From Lunularia cruciata (Eukaryota > Streptophyta > Marchantiopsida > Lunulariales > Lunulariaceae): a stretch of DNA of 64,000 nucleotides. This document shows positions 1 to 10,196 of the stretch, in pieces. Numbering within the stretch: position 1 is the stretch's first letter; the number at the start of each line of letters is the position of its first letter. Made by a program: the position numbers and the translations under genes. The stretch is from NCBI GenBank assembly GCA_948567375.1, contig OX419756.1, forward strand, positions 34,450,552 to 34,514,551. Direction: 5' to 3'. Under the pieces are notes generated by a model, which was not told where the DNA came from, did no database searches, and saw only the letters and a list, made by a program, of their open reading frames with translations.

Positions 1-288
1 GGAAAAGTATCATGCTCCACTCAATTGATCATTAATCCAAGGCAAGGGATATGCATTCTTCCCTATTTGCTTATTGAGCCCATGGTAATCAATATAGAAA
101 TGAAGTCCTCCATCCTTCTTTGAAATGAATAGTACCGGTGCTCCTCAAGGAGAGGTACTATATTGTATGAAGTCCTTCTCCAACAACTCCATAAGTGTTG
201 TTTTCAACTCTTCCAACTCCTTTGGTGAGAGCCAATAGATTGGTCTACTCACTAGAGTACTCCCTAGCAATAATTCAATTTGGCATAT
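1..288 (-). pseudogene. Gypsy element H, start of reverse transcriptase (fragment)
   Basis: Minus-strand remnant of the N-terminal RT region of a Ty3/gypsy polyprotein. The translation contains RPIYWLSPKELEELK followed by ELLEKDFIQYSTSP, the segment that precedes the first RT palm motif in plant gypsy elements. Downstream, towards position 1, the frame is broken but still encodes the stretch for the 'LFISKKDGG' and 'DYRELN' type region. It joins at the protein level to the protease-RT linker at 4529-4770 once the 289-4528 insertion is removed, so both belong to one element. The rest of pol lies left of the window. Non-functional. Confidence 0.85.
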
Positions 289-883
289 TGTGGTACCCAT
301 ATTTTTAGTTTTTTTAAAAAGTTTTTTTTCTATTTTGAAGAAGTTTACAAACAAAGTTGTATTGAACCCCAAATAGCATTGGAAGGAGAAGAAATGTGTC
401 TTTGTGTTGTAACCCAAAGAAAAGTGACTTTGTGTCAAATACAAAGTACTTTGATCAGATCTGTCAAAGTTGAACCCAAAGTAAGGAGAATTCACCTTGG
501 GATGATCAACCCAATGCAAAGACAACATAACAGATTTCCTTCAGGTTGGAAATTCAAGAACAGTACCGCACACATAAATGGCTAATGAACAAGCGGGAGA
601 AATTGACAATCACATGAGAAGTGCATGCAAAAGGTGTGATTTCCTAATAGACAATCTTTCAAAGAATGATTGAGAAACATTGAACTATAAAGTCAGGTTT
701 TAAATCAAGAATGAGACAAATGACAAGTAAATTTCCTTTGCCTTTGCGGAGTCAACCAAAGGGGACCAAGGTAGAGGAGTGGTAGTGAGTGAAATTGTGA
801 AGAATTCAAAGGACTTGAGAGTTGCACGTCCAAGAGAAGGGAGAATTGTCTTGCAAAAGCACATCACAAAGGAGAGTAGAATG

Positions 884-2090
884 AGGGGAATCAGGAAGTA
901 CTCTACATTGGAAATGAGAATCCCAATGATTAGGAGTTAGATGTGATGGCTTGCATCAAAGTTCTTAGTAAAATGTGCATTACTTTCCTTGCATGGAATT
1001 GGAACCTGAGTTTTCCAAATTTCATGGTAGAGATCACGACCAATAAATATGTAGATGGGCCGGTGACAGTGGAGAAGAGAGGCAATCCAGCTCAATGGAC
1101 ATAGTCAGATTGGAAGTTGGTGTTTGGAAGAGAGAGTGGAGCATGGAGCAACATTCTTGGGGAAGGGAGAAGTAGCAGAAGAAACCCAAGAGATCAGAGA
1201 TTCTTTCACCTTGAAGCACACAAAGAATGGGTACAAGGTATTGAGACCCAGTGCAAAGAAGCATCATAGGCACAATGATGGCTCTGTTCAAATCCAAGCG
1301 CACCACCGATGTGACGAAGCAACAGGTGGTGTTCTTCCACAAGATGTTTGCAAGAGAACCAATCAATTGGGCAAAGTGTTTGTATCAACAAACCAAGTAG
1401 ATGGTGCTGAATTGGAGGACAGTGACACCACCACATTACTTTGTGCCTTTTGCATCACACTTATACCTTGGGCTGAACCTGTTAAGAAGCAAGGAGAAGA
1501 AGAAGATCATCTTGCATTTCCATCCTGATCTATGACAAGAAGCCAATGACGAGGAGCAACAGTATATTTGGCAATTAAGAAGTAATGACAATCATTATGC
1601 AAGAACAGTACAGGATCGGAAGATGCCCCTGCCAAGCAAGAAGAAGAGAAATAGAATTGAGGTGGAGAGCCAGCTAGTGCAGCTCCAAAAATTGAGAAGA
1701 ATCGGGCAAAGAAAAGAGAAGCAAGTCCAATTGGTCATGCCTGCAAAGGAAGTCAAGTCAGAAGAAGAAGAGTCCGCGTCAAAAATATTGGAGGAAGAAG
1801 AGGTGGAGTTGAACCTACAAAGCAAAGAATCCAATGAAGATAGCAAGGGTGAACCCAAGGTACAGCAAGATCAAGAGAAGGAGATGTCTCTGCAAGAAGA
1901 AATTGAGCGGCAGGATGCAAAAGAAGAAATAATGGCCGAGTTAGCAATTGAGGCAGAAGAAGGATTGGTGGTAGAGACAAGGTACTACACACCAAAAGGA
2001 AAAGGTGTGCAGGTGGCCTGTCGGATCATCAATTTGGTTGATGAGGAGAGTTCAACGGACAAGGAGTCATTGATAATACGAAGATCCTGA
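884..2090 (+). pseudogene. L1 ORF1 (broken), unknown protein of family L
   Basis: This is the counterpart of the 394-aa ORF1 in copy L4 (45028-46212). The DNA aligns by eye along most of its length, including the block around 980-1040 and the charged C-terminal part. Frameshifts break the N-terminal half. The open part at 1623-2090 encodes a 155-aa Lys/Glu-rich tail with acidic clusters (KSEEEESASKILEEEEVE). The stop at 2088-2090 falls at the same place as the L4 stop, which argues that ORF1 is a genuine unit. Function unknown; the charged, non-enzymatic look could fit a Gag-like or structural protein, but no zinc knuckle is visible. Confidence 0.5.
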
Positions 2091-2274
2091 CTTTGTATTA
2101 AGACCTTGGGTTTGGAAGAAAGGCATCCAATTGCTGCAATCACTAAAGAGAAGGTAGTAGAAGAAGCCAGATGTGAGGAAGTAGAGTATCTTTGGGATGT
2201 GGTATGTCTTCTATTATTGCAGATAGAGAAGGAGAAGAAGGAGATGCAACACAGATATCCCAACGTATAGATAG

Positions 2275-2697
2275 TGTAACAATATGGAGTTTAGCAACAA
2301 AGTTAGTCAAGCTCACAAAGTAGCACATAAGACAAATTAGCCTAGAATACTCCAAAAGTATCTAGGACTTCTTGGGAAGCTTCCTAGCTAGCTTAGCTTG
2401 CACCTCAAGTAAGTAGCTTCTAGAAGGAAGCTTCTAGAAGCTTCCAACTAGCTTAGCTTGCACGCCAAGTAGGTGGCTTCTAGAAGGAAGCTTCTTGAGA
2501 AGCTTCCTAGTTAACTTGGCTTGCACTCTAAGAAAGCGGCTTGAGGAAGCTTCTTGAGAAGCTTCTCAAGGGCCTTTTATGCTACCTATAAATACCAAAG
2601 CCAAAGCTCATGCTAGGCATTTGGAGTTTTCTCTCATTTGAGTGTCCCAATGTGAGTTCCATTCTACTATTTCTCTCCTCGGATTTAGTCTTTTACA
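2275..2697 (+). mobile_element. Solo LTR of gypsy family H inside L1
   Basis: A 423-bp LTR begins TGTAACAATATGG and ends TTTTACA. It is flanked by GATAG (2270-2274) and GATAA (2698-2702), a near-perfect 5-bp target duplication. It matches the 5' LTR of element H at 6512-6879 in reverse complement, including the start, the TATA box (TATAAATA, 2587-2594) and the leader with GCATTTGGAGTTTTCTCTCAT. Three tandem units of about 62 bp (2391-2570) each carry alternating TTC/GAA blocks. It separates ORF1 and ORF2 of L1, so it is younger than L1. Confidence 0.88.
2391..2570 (+). promoter_or_regulatory. Tandem heat-shock-element-like array in H-family LTR
   Basis: Three degenerate tandem repeats of about 62 bp lie upstream of the TATA box at 2587. 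Each contains runs of alternating TTC and GAA separated by 2 bp, for example TTCTAGAAGCTTC within 2418-2445. This fits the canonical heat-shock element (nTTCnnGAAnnTTCn) bound by trimeric heat shock factor. The same arrangement occurs in the 5' LTR of element H, with two repeats. Heat-inducible transcription is an inference from the motif; other roles for the palindromic GAAGCTTC units are possible. Confidence 0.6.
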
Positions 2698-3746
2698 GAT
2701 AATGTTGCATGTGCTAGAGAGATTAGAATCTGAGAATCTAAAGTTGAAGGAGTATGATCCAAGGAGAGGAGGAACAAGAAACACTACAAATCAATGCAGT
2801 GTTGCAAAAGAAAATCAACAACAATCTACAAGAGAAGTTTGAGAAGCAGGGGAGAGAGTTGGTGGTAAAAGTGAAGGAGAATACGCAAGAAAGACTTTGG
2901 GTGGAGAAGTAACAAGCTGAAGTGAAAGCGGAGCAAGAGAAGAGCAAAGACATGATGGAAGCTAAGAAAGAAGAGTTTGACGTATTCCAAAAAAAGGTAG
3001 AAAAGAAGACAACAGCTTGGCAGTGGGAATTTGCTAAGGAAGATCAAGAAGAAGGAAGGCTAAGAGATCTGGTGCAGATGTTAGAGGTGAAGATGGACCA
3101 ATATGTGAAGGAATTGGAGGATCATACAATTGACTATGAGGAGGAGTTGAAACTCAACAAAGTTGTGATGGAGGAAGAACAACAAAGGAGGCAATTGGAG
3201 GATTCACTTGAAGGAGCAATCGTGGAATTGAAGGTGAAGTTAACCACGAAAGCCAAGGTGAGAATGGAAGAATTGCGGTTACATGAATTACAATTTCTAG
3301 TGCAAGAGACTTGCAGTAAGAATGCCAAGAACAAGGATTTGAATGCCTTGTTGATCAGTCTTGGAACTTGGGTTGATAGGAAGATGATAGATGTAGAGAA
3401 TAACATTTCTATAGGACTCGGGTTGATTAAGTTAGAGCTAGAAAGTCTTCAAAATATTGTGTATATCAGACCCAAAGTAAGAGAGGCAGGAGTGCAAGTG
3501 TCTTCAGATTTGACACTTGACACTTTAGAGAAGAGTGAGTCAGGAGATAAAGAGTTAGATAGATTACCCATGAGTGCAATTGTAATTCAAAGTGAGAAAG
3601 TGATAGAGACAACAAAGGAATTAGTAGAATTAGATAGACTCAGAGTACAAGAGATGAAGGGGTATTCTTTGGGTTTGGAAGCCAAAGTAGAGGTAGACAT
3701 TAAAGTAGATTCAGACAATTTTTGGGATAGGAAGAGGCAGATATGA
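2698..3746 (+). pseudogene. L1 ORF2, coiled-coil protein of family L
   Basis: The open stretch at 2922-3746 encodes 274 aa rich in Glu, Lys, Leu and Gln with long heptad-like runs (for example ELEDHTIDYEEELKLNKVV), so a coiled coil is likely. The C-terminal third is conserved with L4 (46885-47406), including VSSDLTLDTLEKSESGDKEL and a nearby SLGLEAK segment, and also with remnants in L2 and L3. The N-terminal part before 2922 is split by a stop at 2908-2910 and by the solo LTR insertion. Conservation over four copies argues for a once-translated ORF. No known catalytic motif is visible, so the function is unknown. Confidence 0.5.
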
Positions 3747-3834
3747 AGCAATGCATTGTTATTTTGGATCTACAGGTTGTTAGAGGTGGTCAGGAAGCAG
3801 TTTAGGGAGTTAGATAACTTTCAAAGAATTTGCC

Positions 3835-4528
3835 TATTTAAAAGAGGCATTTTTAGTGTGATGTTGAGTAGTATTCATTTTCCTAAGAATAGATAAAGCA
3901 AAGTGTTGTGAAGCAATGCTCATTAAGCTCAAGCAACACTTGAGCTTAATTTTGAGTATCAACTGTGTGTGTGTGTGCTTGTGAGTGTTGAGAGAATTCT
4001 AAAGTGCAAGTCAATGTGCTTGTTGGGATTTTAGATTCCACAGTGTTGATCTTCATTCTATGTGTTTGATCTTGAGTGAAGTGCAATTAGAGCAATGTCT
4101 TGATAGATTTGAAAGGAATTCTAGTGTTGGTAGTATTTTGCATTTGTGAGTGCAACACTGAGTTGATGTGAAGCAATTTTGATTGAGGAAGTTGTGCCTT
4201 TAGTGGAAGGGTGGAACACAATTCTAAGGCAAAGTCATTTTGCAGTGAAGTGTTATTTTTGGAAGAGATTGAAACATCACAATCAAGATTGTTTGGAAAG
4301 TTTTAATGGACTTGTGATTAAGGAATGTTACTTTGTGACAAGACTACAAGTCAGTGCTTGTTACTCTCTTCTAAGTGTGGTTTCTACCTGAGATATTAAA
4401 AATGCAACCAAGAAGAATTGAGATTGTTATTGTTTGCTTTGTATTTGACCAATCCTAAATTGTATCTCTCCGATAATGAACTTTACTTACTCAATTATCA
4501 TAAGAGTGATATTTTCCGAGTTGTCACA
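3835..4528 (+). promoter_or_regulatory. TATA box and putative R-U5 of L1
   Basis: TATTTAAA at 3835-3842 precedes about 690 bp of non-coding DNA that ends at the element terminus. The same TATA-like position and downstream sequence (about 670-680 bp) occur in L4 (TATTTAAG, 47526-47533) and, reversed, in L2 (about 16437-16445), with a weaker form in L3 (about 56505-56518). A promoter shortly before a terminal untranslated segment is the expected U3/R-U5 layout of an LTR. A TG dinucleotide run is present near 3965. Confidence 0.5.
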
Positions 4529-4533
4529 CATAC

Positions 4534-5240
4534 CACGACCAAAGGGTAATCCCTTTGGCAGATCATCCAGATAAACATCCGCAAACTCTTGAACTATTTG
4601 ATCAACCATTGCTTGATGAGGCTCTTGGCCCTCCTTAGATTGTCGTTGTGCAGTCTGCTTGATCCACACTACAAAAATGGACTTATCTTCCTCCAAAGCT
4701 TGCTCTATGGCTCCTTCACCAACAAACTTCCCATCTAGGGACTCATCTTTCTTCAAAGCTTGCTCCATGGCTACTTTCTTGGCAAACTTCCCATCTTGGG
4801 ACTCATCTTCCTTTAAGGTTTTCTCTTTTGCTACCTTCTTGACAAACTTCCCATTCTAGGATTGACTATTCTTAGATGTCTTACTCAGAGGTGCCAGACA
4901 ACCTAATTAGAAATTCTTACCTTGGTGTTGTACTTGAATTTGTCATTCGTTCTAACCAAATTGAACCTTATGATGTTCAAGCCAAAGTAGTCTTAGAATA
5001 ATATCATAGTGCAGAGGTGCCACTACAAACCTCATACACTCCAAATAGTCATCTCCAATCTTGAAGGTAATAGGATGCAAGGTACGGAATGCAAAACCCT
5101 TTCTACTATCCGCCATCATCAATCTACTTCCAATTACTAGCTTGATTGGTATACCCAATTCTTTTTCTACTTGCATAAACATGCAATTCTTTGAAATTCT
5201 AGAATCAACCAAAATCCTACATCCCAATTAGATATCATAC
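4534..5240 (-). pseudogene. Gypsy element H, aspartic protease and protease-RT linker
   Basis: Minus-strand reading. 4952-5227 encodes a retropepsin-like domain in which ILVDSRISKNCM stands where the active-site D-S/T-G-A is expected, so the catalytic Gly is replaced by Arg. It continues with a LRLLWLEHH segment like the G(M/I)DWL block of plant gypsy proteases. 4534-4768 encodes the linker with EFADVYLDDLPKGLPFGRG, which leads directly into RT. The linker joins the RT fragment at 1-288 across the L1 insertion. Frames between the parts are broken. This enzyme would have cut the Gag-Pol polyprotein. Confidence 0.75.
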
Positions 5241-5399
5241 CTTGCAAGTGAAGCAAACTTGCATAGGTTGAGCCTTCAATTCCTTTAGAACTAATCAAGC
5301 TCCCAATAGGCTGCTCAAAATCTTCTATTAGGTTTCCTTGTTTCCTTGATCATTCCGCTCTACAAACTCCATTTGAGCAACTTATCAAGGTCACCCATT

Positions 5400-6080
5400 C
5401 TTAAGTGGACATTCAACAATGTGATGTACAACCTGACAACAATAATGACAACCACCATTATGTTGCAATCTTTCTCTATCCGCTATACCAAGTAGTCTCT
5501 GTTGGATAGCAGTAATCTCCATTGGCATCGGTTCCTCCACCCGTGCATAGTGTAATGGTAGGCTTTGTGTAGGTTGAGGTCAAGACCAAGTTGTTGCAAC
5601 CAAGGAATCAAAGCGCTCAACCAATTGCATGGCTTCTTCCACATTTTGTGGTTCCTGCATGGTCACTTCCAATTTGGTTTGTGACTTCAAGCCCCTCACA
5701 AATTGATCCAAAACTTCACCTTCTTGTATATCTGGAATCTGCATGGTGATATTCTGAAATTGCATTATGTAGCTCATTACAGAGCCAATCTACTTCCACT
5801 CCACCAATTTATCTTGTGCGGCTTGGTGACATTTATAGTTTGAAATCAACCGAGTATTACCTTCTTGAATTCTGCCCATGTTAAGATTGGTGCAACAATT
5901 TGTTGTTTAGCTCGCTCCACTCAGAATTGCCACCAAAGTTTTGCCACGCCATCCAATTGGCTAGAAGCCAAGAGAATCTCTTTCCATTCATCTTGAAGAT
6001 TGGTAGCTTCAAAGTAACATTTGTAGTCAAACACAAAATTCTCCACTATGCCCAAAAGATTCTTACCTTCAAACACCTTG
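5400..6080 (-). pseudogene. Gypsy element H, gag with CCHC zinc knuckle (broken)
   Basis: Minus-strand capsid/nucleocapsid remnant. An open piece at 5580-5777 encodes 65 aa (EGEVLDQFVRGLKSQTKLEV), typical of the capsid C-terminal part of plant chromovirus gag. Upstream, a segment reading LDGVAKLWWQF matches the 'L.G.A..WW' gag signature. Downstream, near 5410-5460, CHYCCQVVHHIVEC fits a CX2CX4HX4C zinc knuckle. Several stops and frameshifts are present. Gag would assemble the virus-like particle and bind RNA. Confidence 0.75.
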
Positions 6081-6498
6081 GGTTTTGGACATTGGATTTA
6101 ATCTTGTCTATCTCAAATTAGTGCTTTCTCTATGTGCCCTTGTCATTGTTGGGCTCATTCATCCAACAATTGAGTAAGGTGCAAGATTTTTTGTTGCATA
6201 GTAATGATAACATTTGATATTGCTACTATGGCTACTACTCTATCTCTCTACTCTATCTCTCTACTAATAACTCCTAATTTATCTAATTTATTAACACATA
6301 GATGCAACACATCCACCGTTCTCCATAAGTTACAACCAGAAGTATCAAGGGTTTCTCATACAAGGTGATAATATATAGAAAATCTTGTCCAAAGTGCAAG
6401 GTGATGAATTGTGTGAACCAATGCTTGGGTAGTTCTTGGACACAAAAATCCCAATGGTTTGGTGGAAGTGGATTTGGTGGCCATCCATCCCATTTCTT

Positions 6499-6510
6499 GC
6501 TCTGATACCA
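6499..6510 (-). other. Primer binding site of element H
   Basis: On the minus strand this reads TGGTATCAGAGC, complementary to the 3' end of plant initiator methionine tRNA and the commonest primer site of plant LTR retrotransposons. It lies one base from the LTR end, as expected. It fixes the orientation of element H and the inner border of its 5' LTR. Confidence 0.9.
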
Positions 6511-6511
6511 A

Positions 6512-6879
6512 TGTAGAAGACCAAGACCGAGGAGAGAAATAAGAGAATGGAAGCTCACATTGGGACACTTGAATGAGGGAAAACTCCAAATGCCTAGCAT
6601 GAGCTTTGGCTCTTGTATTTATAGGGAGCATACAAGGCCCTTGAGAAGCTTCTCAAGAAAGCTTCCTTCTAGAAGTTGTTTACTTGGTGTGCAAGCTAAG
6701 CTAGTTGGAAGCTTCTAGAAGCTTCCTTCTAGAAGTTACCTACTTGGAGTGCAAGCTAAGCTTACCAAGAAGCTCCCCAAGAAGATTTCTAGATACTTTT
6801 GGAATATTCTAGGCTAATTTGTCTTATTTGCTACTTTGTTAGCACTACTAAAATCATTGCTAAACTCCATATTGTTACA
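6512..6879 (-). repeat. 5' LTR of gypsy element H
   Basis: This 368-bp LTR reads TGTAACAATATGG...CTTCTACA on the minus strand. It is followed by the primer binding site. It contains a TATA box (TATTTATA on the plus strand, 6616-6623) and two repeats carrying GAAGCTTCTAGAAGCTTC, a strong heat-shock-element-like array. It matches the solo LTR at 2275-2697. The 3' LTR would lie left of the window. Confidence 0.88.
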
Positions 6880-7370
6880 ATGGATTTAAATGTACCAAAT
6901 CCTCACCCTTTCAACACGCAAATAGAAATCAGTTATGTAGTTAGACCAAAAGGGATGTTTAGGGATTTTGTAGTCCAGAATTTTGGTGAGGAATATTATC
7001 AATGAGTGATAGCTTCTAAGGGCCTAATGGTAGTCCATATAGTTTGTGCTCCAACCCAAGTGATCATTCTAACCATCTATTGAAGTAGCAAATAGCAATT
7101 GAACATTGGCCATGTGTAGGAATCATGGATCCGCAATTGTAGGAGTTGATGCAAGGAATGTAGGGGATGTTGAAACAAGTTTAGGTGTATAATGGATGGA
7201 GAAAGAAAGTAGTGAAAACTAGTCAATGGAAGATCTTTAGGGATAAAGGAAGATCACAAAGGCAAGAGTTGCCTCTGTATGTCATAAGGAATACATCTAT
7301 TGGTAAGACAGATAGATGTTTCATGGGTCTAATAAGAGAAGTCTAGAGTGCCTAACTCAATAAAAAAATT
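6880..7370 (+). pseudogene. Chromovirus C1, region upstream of RT (unresolved)
   Basis: Sequence between the H 5' LTR and the RT of C1. A 68-aa open stretch at 6799-7005 starts inside the H LTR and is not a coherent gene. The part near 7200-7330 is an A-rich, broken frame that should correspond to the protease region, but I see no D-S/T-G motif. If H inserted into C1, the missing gag and 5' LTR of C1 lie beyond the left window edge. Confidence 0.4.
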
Positions 7371-8700
7371 ACTGAGAAATTGAAAGATGTGGTCAATGAG
7401 TTCCATGATATCATTCCGGATGAATTACCCGTAGGGTTACCATTAAAACGGAGAGTAGATCATAAATTGAGATATTTCTTGGGAAGACACCTCCTTGTAA
7501 GGCCCCATATTGACTACCACCTCATGAGTTGGAAGAGTGTAAGGCTCAAATCAAGGATATGTTGCAAAAGGGGTTTATCTAACCCAATGTATCACCATAT
7601 GGGGCTCTTGTATTGTTTGTGAAGAAGAACGACAAAACAATACATAGGTGCATTGACTACCAAGGATTGAATCAACAAACGGTGAAGAAAAAATATCCAT
7701 TACCTTGCATGGATAACTTGTTTGATCAATTAAATAGAGCAAGGCACTTCAACAAACTTGATTTTGGAGCGGTTACAACCAAATCAGAATTGCAAAAGAA
7801 GACATATACAATATTTCCTTTTGAAGAAGGTATGGTCACTTTGAGTACTTGGTGATGCAGTCTGGCCTCACCAATGCTCCAACCACTTTCATGAGTTTGA
7901 TGAATGATATATTTTGTCTGTACTTGGATAAATTTGTTATCATTTTTGATCTCGCACAAGCAACATCTACGAGAAGTCCTCCACATTCTATGACAGAATT
8001 AATTGTTTGCCAAAATCTCAAAATGAAAGTTTGAAAAATGTAAAGTAGACTACTTAGGGCATAGAGTTAGTGCAAAAGGTGTCCAAGTATTAAAAAATAA
8101 AATAGAAGTCAAGAGTGCTCTAAAAGATCAGACTCAACTCAAGAGTTTCTTAGGATTGATGGGGTTTTATCACTGATTTGTCAAGGACTTCTCCAAGATT
8201 ACAAAACCTCTAATAGGTAAGGAGTAAGGAGACAAAGTGGGTAAGGAGACAAAGTAGATATGGGGAAACGTGCAAGAATTGAACTTTCAAGAGCTAAAAG
8301 ATGCATTATTACATGACCAATCTTGAAATGGAATGACAAAAAATGTCCAGTCACAATATGGCTATAGATGCATCAATTGTAGCAATAAGAGAAGTCCTAC
8401 AACAAGAATGGAAGGATGGATGGCACTTAATTGCATATTTCTCTTGTATTTTTTTATGGAATACAACTATCACACCACCAAACAAGAAGAGTTGGCCATT
8501 GTCCTTGCAACCAAGCATTGGAAGCACTATTTGGGTGAGAAGGCATTTTGTGGTAAAGATGGACCACAAACCTCTAGTCTACCTCAAGACACAAAATGGT
8601 CTTTCTTGTTGATAGATTTGGTGGATAGAGTGGATAAAACAATTCAACATGACAATTAGATATGTGGAAGGCAAGAAAAAACTTGCAAATGAACTCACCC
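7371..8700 (+). pseudogene. Chromovirus C1, reverse transcriptase and RNase H (broken)
   Basis: Plus-strand Ty3/gypsy RT remnant. 7380 onwards shows EFHDIIPDELPVGLPLKR (linker). 7613-7855 gives [20 protein letters not shown] and [12 protein letters not shown], the RT fingers and palm. The catalytic YLDD block is read as [10 protein letters not shown] near 7918-7950, so the second Asp is changed. RNase H follows at 8330-8660 with KQEELAIVLATKHWKHYL. Frames switch several times. The enzyme would copy element RNA into DNA. Confidence 0.85.
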
Positions 8701-8859
8701 AAATGCCAATGGCAAAAAATTGGTGATGGAAGTCAAGATGAACCCTAAATTTTGGCCCATGATTCTTGCTGCTACAAAAACAAATCCATAAATTGTATGT
8801 GCTCAATCATCCAAAGGCATCACCAACACCCAAGGACTTACCTTCCGTGATGCTAGGTT

Positions 8860-9960
8860 ATGGATATTGGATGACATGGATCTAAGAACCACCATCCTAG
8901 CGGAATGTAATGATTCTGCCATTGTAGGTCACATTGGGGTGGACAAGACCTTGGATGTGGTTAAATGCCATTACTATTGGCCCAAGATGAGCAATGATGT
9001 GATGAAATATGTTTGGAGTGGCCTACTTTTTCAACAAAATAAGGCTTCTAATCAAGCTCCCATAGGAATCCTCCAACCTCTCCCCACTCCTACATAAAAT
9101 TGGGAATAGGTAAGCATGGATCTGGTTTTTGAATTGCCCAAGACCACCTCTGGTTTGACTCCATCATAGTCTTTGTCTACCAACTCAAAAAAATGATTCA
9201 TGTGCATCCTACTACCAAGGATGTGACTGCCCCGCAACTAGCACAATTGTACTTAGATGCAGCCTTTTCCCATCATGGTTTGCCTTGAGTGCTCATCATA
9301 GATAGAGGCACTTAATTCACTGGTTTGTTTTGGAGAACTCTTTGGTTTCTTCAAAACCAAATTGGCCATGTCCACAATTTACCATCATGGACTGATGGAC
9401 AAACAAAGAGGGAAAATTGTACTATTGAGGACATGCCTCAAAGCTTTACTTTGGATGAGCAAGAGAGGTGGGACACCTTACTCCCATTGGTAGCATTTGC
9501 TTACAACAATTCAATGAATGCCTCTACACAAGTCACACCATTCTTTCTCATGTATGGAGAGCATCCTTTCACACCTTCAAGCTTGATGAAAGTCAGTTCA
9601 ATGGCTACAAAGGTTGACATTGTCAATACTTTTGTTTCTAGAATCCAATAGGGTGTGGAGAACTCCAAGCATAGGTTGTAGATCACTCAAAATTGGCAAA
9701 AGCAGTATGCAAATGCACACCTCCAACACATGGAGTTCAATGTAGGAGATCAAGTTTGGCTGTCAACTACCAACCTCAAGTTAGTTGGTCCTCATAATCT
9801 CAGACCCCATTTCATTGGACCTTTCTCCATCCTTCGTTGCATCGGTGCAGTGGCTTATCACCTTGAGGTATTACCACATATGAAGACCCACCTAGTGTTT
9901 CATGTTTCTTTATTATTCTGATATGCTCCCCAACCATCCCACTTCTCTTCCATCCAAGAA
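8860..9960 (+). pseudogene. Chromovirus C1, integrase (broken)
   Basis: Remnants of a gypsy integrase. 8867-9097 contains the end of RNase H and the zinc-binding HHCC region (HIGVDKTLDVVKCHYYWPKM; the second Cys of the CC pair is lost). 9100-9310 carries the broken catalytic core ending in an IDRGT block. 9325-9651 contains LPSWTDGQTKRENCTIED around the catalytic Glu region and the LLPLVAFAYNNSMNAST block. 9730-9921 encodes the GPFSILRCIGAVAYHLEVL C-terminal fold. In-frame stops at several points. Integrase would insert the cDNA into the genome. Confidence 0.85.
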
Positions 9961-9979
9961 TTTTGACCTTGTCTAACAC

Positions 9980-10183
9980 TTGTTGATGAGGCAGTATGAA
10001 GTCAAATGCATTTTCAAAAAATGTGTCCATGGTACTTGCCATCCACGTGTGGAATATCTGGTCCATGGGAAAGGAAACCCACTATATGAGGCCACATGGA
10101 AGTCAATAGCCAACTTGACCAATGCATTAATGTTAGTTCAATCTTTTGAGCAACAACTTTGCAATGAGGACATTGCATCTTAA
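9980..10183 (+). pseudogene. Chromovirus C1, chromodomain
   Basis: A 67-aa open stretch contains VEYLVHGKGNPLYEATWKS, which matches the chromodomain core of plant chromoviruses (typically VEYLVKWKGYP...ATWEP), followed by an EQQL terminus. This places C1 in the chromovirus lineage, whose integrase tail can target histone marks. One of the expected aromatic cage residues (the W of VKWKGY) is replaced, so binding is probably lost. Confidence 0.85.
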
Positions 10184-10194
10184 AAGGAACGAGG
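10182..10194 (+). other. Polypurine tract of C1
   Basis: The run AAAAGGAACGAGG sits 2 bp before the TGTAATAC start of the 3' LTR. Its position and purine-rich content (one pyrimidine) fit the plus-strand primer of a gypsy element. Confidence 0.7.
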
Positions 10195-10196
10195 TT

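Larger units (their letters stand above)
289..4528 (+). mobile_element. L1: 4.2-kb TG...CA unit of family L (giant solo LTR-like)
   Basis: The unit begins TGTGGTACCC and ends GTTGTCACA. It is flanked by CATAT (284-288) and CATAC (4529-4533), a 5-bp target duplication with one mismatch. It interrupts the pol frame of element H exactly between the protease-RT linker and RT. Three related units lie at 15788-17631, 44469-48203 and 55838-57744 with the same termini. No long direct repeat joins its two ends, so it is not a complete two-LTR element. A TATA-like TATTTAAA at 3835 followed by about 690 bp to the right end fits a U3-R-U5 LTR layout with ORFs inside U3. The alternative is an unknown transposon type with TG...CA ends. 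L1 is itself interrupted by a solo LTR at 2275-2697. Confidence 0.75.

Noticed and set aside
3960-3980. TG microsatellite as a notable repeat
   Set aside because: Only five to six units; ordinary.
289-4528. L1 as a complete LTR retrotransposon with its own two LTRs
   Set aside because: The first and last several hundred bases share no direct repeat, and no primer site or polymerase is present.
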